From Bacillus sp. OK048 (lineage in GTDB: Bacteria > Bacillota > Bacilli > Bacillales > Cytobacillaceae), in the NCBI RefSeq assembly GCF_900103525.1, contig NZ_FNHN01000018.1:1-64000 (forward strand): a stretch of 64,000 nucleotides of DNA, read 5' to 3'. The position numbers and the translations under genes are program-made. Position 1 is the stretch's first letter; every line of letters starts with the position of its first letter. The notes under the pieces were generated by a model. The model had not been told where the DNA came from. It saw nothing but the letters and a program-made list of their open reading frames with translations, and did not search any database. Positions 60,276 to 64,000 of this stretch are shown in pieces.

Positions 60276-60651
60276 AGAATTTGGACCTACTGTCTTTTTA
60301 GCCATTTTGCTCGGAACGAGTTTGGATCTTTACTTTGTCGGCAAAAAAATGTACATGTTCCCGATACGACCGTTTCCAGAGGTGTTTTCGTTTAACATTG
60401 GTTTCACCTTTGTGGCTCTGCCTTTTCTAGCCCTGGTTTATCTAAATATGATGAATCGAGTTTCGAAATGGGGGCGAGTTGGGATCATTCTAATGTTAAG
60501 TTTATTAATGCCTATAGTTGAAAGGTTTTCAGAGCTGTTTGGTCTATTTGATCATGCAAATGAGTGGAAGCATATCTATTCCTTTTATGGCTATCTCGTT
60601 TTTTTGTCTGTTATTTTTTTATTTTATCGTTTAACGAATAAAGAACATTAA
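60202..60651 (+). CDS. Membrane protein overlapping the DUF2515 gene
   Basis: The 149-residue protein has four hydrophobic segments (about 25-45, 62-82, 90-110, 122-142) and resembles CBO0543-type small membrane proteins. The ATG at 60202 follows GGGGAGATTGAAT. That it begins 74 bp inside the preceding gene in another frame suggests translational coupling. Function unknown. Confidence 0.65.
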   Translation: MNTVKHLKGLNLPPLQKKSLPSLIKEFGPTVFLAILLGTSLDLYFVGKKMYMFPIRPFPEVFSFNIGFTFVALPFLALVYLNMMNRVSKWGRVGIILMLSLLMPIVERFSELFGLFDHANEWKHIYSFYGYLVFLSVIFLFYRLTNKEH

Positions 60652-60770
60652 AAAAGCCAAGACCGAAGTCTTGGCTTTACGTTATGCGGCGTCAAGCGAC
60701 ATAACGTACCCCTTCCGTCCGTACAGTGGTTAAGTGTCCCGCAACAAGCGAATGTTCGGAAGGGGTATTG
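60650..60770 (-). ncRNA. Candidate structured small RNA
   Basis: On the minus strand three hairpins follow one another: TACCCCTTCCG (60757-60767 to 60707-60717, 11 bp, ~39-nt loop), ACGTTATG/CATAACGT (60679-60707, 8 bp) and GCCAAGAC-TTCG-GTCTTGGC (60656-60675). The last has a C(UUCG)G tetraloop and six T after it on the minus strand, a textbook terminator. TATTAT (TATTATAAC context) upstream could be the -10. No protein frame is present. I do not recognise the RNA class. Confidence 0.55.
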
Positions 60771-60871
60771 TTATAATACCACAAAATTGAAGATTTGAAC
60801 CAAGAAACTTTCTTTTCTGCGTTGGAAAGTGTATCATAAAGATGAATTTTTTACATAAGGAGATGGTTGTT

Positions 60872-61309
60872 GTGGCAAAAAAAGGTTACATACAAATGCA
60901 AAACGGTGAAAAAATTGAATTTGAATTATATCCAAATGAAGCACCAGGTACTGTTGCAAACTTTGAAAAGTTAGCAAAAGAAGGTTTTTACAATGGGTTG
61001 AATTTCCACCGCGTTATTCCTGGATTCGTTAGCCAAGGAGGGTGCCCGGAGGGCCGCGGGACTGGTGGTCCAGGCTATACAATTAAATGTGAAACACAAG
61101 GAAATCCACATACTCATGTACCGGGTTCTCTATCAATGGCACACGCTGGTAAGGACACAGGCGGTAGCCAATTCTTTATCGTTCATGAGTCACAGCCACA
61201 TCTAAATGGTGTTCACACTGTTTTTGGTCAAGTGACTTCTGGTCTTGAAGCTGCCAAAGCAATGAGAAATGGCGATATCATGGAAAAAGTGGAAGTATAC
61301 GACGAATAG
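60872..61309 (+). CDS. ppiB: Peptidyl-prolyl cis-trans isomerase B (cyclophilin)
   Basis: The 145-residue cyclophilin has the catalytic Arg in NFHRVIPGF, GGSQFFI, and HLNGVHTVFGQV, and reads almost residue for residue like B. subtilis PpiB (143). It catalyses proline isomerisation in the cytoplasm. GTG start 9 bp after AAGGAG; the in-frame ATG at 60842 has no ribosome binding site. Confidence 0.92.
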   Translation: MAKKGYIQMQNGEKIEFELYPNEAPGTVANFEKLAKEGFYNGLNFHRVIPGFVSQGGCPEGRGTGGPGYTIKCETQGNPHTHVPGSLSMAHAGKDTGGSQFFIVHESQPHLNGVHTVFGQVTSGLEAAKAMRNGDIMEKVEVYDE

Positions 61310-61316
61310 GAAATAC

Positions 61317-61346
61317 GAAAAGAGCCGGGCAAATGGGCTCTTTTTT
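61317..61346 (+). terminator. Terminator of ppiB
   Basis: GAAAAGAGCC pairs with GGGCTCTTTT around GGGCAAAT and continues into TTTTTT. Confidence 0.85.
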
Positions 61347-61421
61347 CGTACATTCAAAACATAAGAATGAATCGAATCTCCCTGGGCAAATTAACATCAA
61401 ACATCTACATGGGAGGTTTTT

Positions 61422-62207
61422 ATGAAACGATTTGCTCTGATACTAATTCCAATGTTATTGCTATCCATGCAAAGTCCTACATTTGCAGAAAAAAATAGTG
61501 AAAAGCAGCTTAAGGCAGCTATTATTATTGATGATTTTGGTGGTGGAACTGGCGGAGTTAGGGATTTCCTTGAAGGGGATATCCCAATTACCGCAGCGGT
61601 TATGCCTTTTACAGAAAATTCAAGGGAACATGCTGAATGGGCACATAAAAATGGGTTCGAGGTAATTGTCCATTTACCGATGCAGCCCAAAAAAGGGAAG
61701 CGTTCGTGGCTCGGCCCGAACCCAATTACGGTAGATCTTTCTCCTAAAGAGGTGAAACAAAGAGTGGAGGAGGCATTAAAGTCTGTTCCTCATGCAGTGG
61801 GGATGAATAATCATATGGGTTCCCTTGCCGTTGAGGATGAGGAAATCGTAAGAGCGATTGTTGAAGTGGCGAATGAGAAGAAGTTGTATATTATCGATAG
61901 CGGTACGAGCCCTAAATCCAAGTTTCCGAAGGTTGCAAAGGAAATGAATGTGCCACTTTTAAAAAGAGATGTTTTCCTTGATGATATATCCTCTTCAAGC
62001 CACGTAAGAAAACAGATGAATCGGTTGGCTAAGATTACTGAATTCAATGGAAGAGGAATAGCCATTGGTCATGTGGGCGTAACGGGGAAGGTATGTTCAG
62101 TCGGGGTATTTCAATCGATGAAAGAATTTGAAAAAAGAAACATCAAAATCGTTCCAGCCTCCGAGCTATTTTCGACAAAATTAACAGAACAATATCTTGT
62201 TCCATAA
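61422..62207 (+). CDS. Divergent polysaccharide deacetylase family protein (secreted)
   Basis: The 261-residue protein has a signal peptide (MKRFALILIPMLLLSMQSPTFA). The divergent polysaccharide deacetylase domain (PF04748, YibQ-like) shows AIIIDDFGGG with its Asp pair, PITAAVMPF, EVIVHLPMQPKK, GMNNHMGS and IAIGHVG. The family keeps the metal-binding scheme of NodB deacetylases; its substrate in Bacillus is not established. ATG after TGGGAGG. Confidence 0.82.
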   Translation: MKRFALILIPMLLLSMQSPTFAEKNSEKQLKAAIIIDDFGGGTGGVRDFLEGDIPITAAVMPFTENSREHAEWAHKNGFEVIVHLPMQPKKGKRSWLGPNPITVDLSPKEVKQRVEEALKSVPHAVGMNNHMGSLAVEDEEIVRAIVEVANEKKLYIIDSGTSPKSKFPKVAKEMNVPLLKRDVFLDDISSSSHVRKQMNRLAKITEFNGRGIAIGHVGVTGKVCSVGVFQSMKEFEKRNIKIVPASELFSTKLTEQYLVP

Positions 62208-62210
62208 AAA

Positions 62211-62235
62211 AGGCAACTTTTCAGTTGTCTTTTTG
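62211..62235 (+). terminator. Terminator after the divergent deacetylase gene
   Basis: AAGGCAAC pairs with GTTGTCTT around TTTTCA and is followed by TTTGT. Confidence 0.7.
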
Positions 62236-62420
62236 TATTCTTCATTTTGTTTTTTTCATTAATGAATTGGTGGTATAAAGAAGTCCAGCAATTAATAGTA
62301 ACTTCAGTCAGAGGATATTTATTTGTATCATTTAGCGTTAAAATGCGAAGTGCTTTCCACGATTCTTTAAAACTGATACAATGTCTCCTATCAATCGGTT
62401 GCATAGAGGATGGGATTAGT

Positions 62421-63176
62421 ATGAAATTAGTTTCTTGGAACGTCAATGGTCTTAGGGCCTGTGTCAATAAGGGGTTTTTAGATTACTTTAATGATGTAAA
62501 TGCTGATATATTTTGTGTACAGGAGACAAAGTTACAAGAAGGTCAAATTAACCTTGAGCTAGAAGGGTACTATCAGTATTGGAATTATGCGGTGAAAAAG
62601 GGCTATTCAGGTACGGCCGTTTTCACGAAGGAGGAACCGATTTCCGTTCGTTATGGGTTAGGGGACGAGAATTCACAAGATGAAGGACGAATTCTTACGT
62701 TGGAGTTCGAGGGGTTTTATTTAGTCAATGTTTACACACCGAATTCTCAAAGAGATTTAGCGAGATTGGGCTACCGTTTGGAGTGGGAAGAGCAAATTCA
62801 GGCTCATTTGACAGAATTAGATCAACATAAGCCTGTGGTTTTATGTGGGGATTTAAATGTAGCCCATCAGGAAATCGACTTGCGAAATCCAAAATCAAAT
62901 AGAGGTAATTCAGGTTTTACAGTGGAGGAACGTGGAAAGATGACAACACTGCTCGATTCAGGATTTGTTGATAGTTATCGCCATTTTTACCCTGAAAAAG
63001 AAGGAGCCTACACATGGTGGTCATACATGGCCAAGGTCCGCGAGCGGAATATTGGCTGGCGTATTGATTATTTTATTGTCTCTGAAAAACTTCGTGATTC
63101 CTTAATTAAAGCTGATATTCATTGTGATGTCATGGGCAGTGATCATTGCCCGGTAGTTGTGGAATTTGAAATGTAA
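62421..63176 (+). CDS. exoA: Exodeoxyribonuclease III / AP endonuclease
   Basis: The 251-residue protein has all exonuclease III motifs: LVSWNVNGLRA, FCVQETKLQ (catalytic Glu), VNVYTPNSQR, LCGDLNVAH (Asp-Asn), GRIDYF-type WRIDYF and GSDHCPVV (catalytic Asp-His). It cleaves at abasic sites and degrades 3' ends. B. subtilis ExoA has 252 residues. The ATG at 62421 follows AGAGGATGG; a longer frame from 62247 is upstream read-through. Confidence 0.92.
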   Translation: MKLVSWNVNGLRACVNKGFLDYFNDVNADIFCVQETKLQEGQINLELEGYYQYWNYAVKKGYSGTAVFTKEEPISVRYGLGDENSQDEGRILTLEFEGFYLVNVYTPNSQRDLARLGYRLEWEEQIQAHLTELDQHKPVVLCGDLNVAHQEIDLRNPKSNRGNSGFTVEERGKMTTLLDSGFVDSYRHFYPEKEGAYTWWSYMAKVRERNIGWRIDYFIVSEKLRDSLIKADIHCDVMGSDHCPVVVEFEM

Positions 63177-63269
63177 ATCGTAATAAGTTTTACTTATGAT
63201 AAATGATAAAAACCTCGTAATTTTATTTATTAACAAGATAGCATAAAGTAAGATTAAGAGGTGATTAGA

Positions 63270-64000
63270 ATGGATATTAAAAAAGATGTTCAACAGCAAT
63301 TTGGAAAAAATGCTGCTTCTTACGTTTCTAGTCCCATTCATAAAGATGGGAAAGACTTAGTGAAGATGGTCGAAATGGCTATAGTCAATGGACAGGAACA
63401 TTTGCTTGATATCGCCACTGGCGGCGGGCATACAGCAAATGCGTTTGCACCTTTAGTTAAAAAAGTAACAGCCGTTGATCTGACTGTAGAGATGTTGGCA
63501 GCAGCTGAAAACTTTATAAAAGAAAATGGTCATTTAAATGTGAATTTTGTTCAAGGAGATGCTGAAAAGCTGCCTTTTGAAGATAAGTCTTTTGAGATTG
63601 TTACTTGTAGGATTGCTCCGCATCATTTTCCGAATGTCGATTTATTCATAAAAGAGGTACAACGAGTTTTAAAGCCGCAGGGACAATTTATTTTGGATGA
63701 TAATGTTGTCCCAGAGAATGAAGATTTCGACCGTTTTTATAATACCATTGAGAAATTGCGTGATTTTAGTCATTACCGTGCCTGGAAAAAATCTCAATGG
63801 ATCGAGAAACTTGAGGAAAGCTGTTTGGAAATTTTTGAAATGCATCGGTTTGAGAAGACGTTTCATTTTGAACCATGGTGCGCCAACATGAAGCTGTCAG
63901 AACCTAAAAAGAATGATTTAACTAAATACATTCTTGAAACTCCCCAACGGATAAAGGACAAATTCAGGATTGTTATCGAAGACGGAAAAGTTATTTGCTT
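63270..64000 (+). CDS. Class I SAM-dependent methyltransferase (cut by right edge)
   Basis: ATG at 63270 follows AAGAGGTG and the frame stays open to the window end (243 codons). Motif I is LLDIATGGGHTANAFA, then VTAVDLTVEMLAAAE, GDAEKLPFEDKSFEIV (post I/II) and EVQRVLKPQGQFIL. This is the UbiE/Methyltransf_11 type. It probably lacks only a few C-terminal residues. The substrate is unknown. Confidence 0.82.
   Translation, partial: MDIKKDVQQQFGKNAASYVSSPIHKDGKDLVKMVEMAIVNGQEHLLDIATGGGHTANAFAPLVKKVTAVDLTVEMLAAAENFIKENGHLNVNFVQGDAEKLPFEDKSFEIVTCRIAPHHFPNVDLFIKEVQRVLKPQGQFILDDNVVPENEDFDRFYNTIEKLRDFSHYRAWKKSQWIEKLEESCLEIFEMHRFEKTFHFEPWCANMKLSEPKKNDLTKYILETPQRIKDKFRIVIEDGKVIC

Noticed and set aside
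63102..63341. Minus-strand frame between exoA and the methyltransferase
   Set aside because: It spans the ends of two clear plus-strand genes, including the methyltransferase start with its ribosome binding site.

Overview
The window is low-GC chromosomal DNA from a spore-forming Bacillaceae, most like Neobacillus, Mesobacillus or Bacillus. The evidence is the sporulation genes (racA-like, csgA, a Spo0M-like gene, a sporulenol synthase-type cyclase, DUF1657/DUF421 proteins), the AGGAGG-type ribosome binding sites and frequent TTG/GTG starts, and families typical of Bacillus (HelD, YkuD, PpiB, PssA, VanW, YitT). Genus is inferred from gene content only. I see no rRNA, tRNA or CRISPR array.

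1-12.0 kb: the start of an IS1182-type transposase at the left edge, then a catabolic cluster on the plus strand. It encodes an MFS organic-acid transporter, a cupin, a two-domain extradiol dioxygenase, an SDR that lacks the YxxxK pair, a ThDP-dependent acetolactate synthase-like enzyme, an aldehyde dehydrogenase, an aspartate dehydrogenase-like protein, alpha and beta subunits of a Rieske ring-hydroxylating dioxygenase, a BphB-like cis-dihydrodiol dehydrogenase and a tandem VOC protein. A strong terminator ends it at about 11,965. Dioxygenation, rearomatisation and meta-cleavage can be read directly from these families; the substrate and lower pathway cannot. No ferredoxin, ferredoxin reductase or C-C hydrolase is present. 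A 16-bp palindrome (consensus GTTTTGNATNYAAAAC) recurs around both promoters.

12.0-21.9 kb: a BusR-type regulator (GntR winged helix plus RCK_C) converges on an osmolyte-type ABC transporter (CBS-domain ATPase and permease/binding-protein fusion). Then come an M50B-like membrane protein, a nitroreductase, a nitronate monooxygenase-like flavoprotein with a cysteine cluster, racA and a Glu-rich MerR-like protein, a polysaccharide deacetylase, and a c-di-AMP (ydaO/yuaA) riboswitch before a short Spo0M-like gene.

22-39 kb: class V aminotransferase, YkuD L,D-transpeptidase, a DUF3784-like membrane protein, a large Vpr-like subtilase, helD, small stress proteins, GNATs, a long-type asnS, a cold-shock gene, an EmrE-like transporter, an array of six 52-bp hairpin repeats, and a DUF421-DUF1657-DUF1657 group. 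Two ~183-bp GC-rich repeats with GGCTGTG-type inverted ends lie at 34.0 and 40.1 kb.

39-64 kb: about 0.9 kb without a recognisable gene, YitT, an SPFH protein, csgA, pssA, VanW, a two-component system followed by HtrA and a PrsA-like foldase (envelope quality control), an ABC-F protein preceded by a leader peptide and attenuator-like RNA, aldo/keto reductase, NhaC antiporter, Mug-type glycosylase, two families of ~20-bp tandem repeats, terpene cyclase and DUF2515 genes, a likely minus-strand structured small RNA at 60.65-60.77 kb, ppiB, a divergent polysaccharide deacetylase, exoA, and a methyltransferase cut by the right edge.
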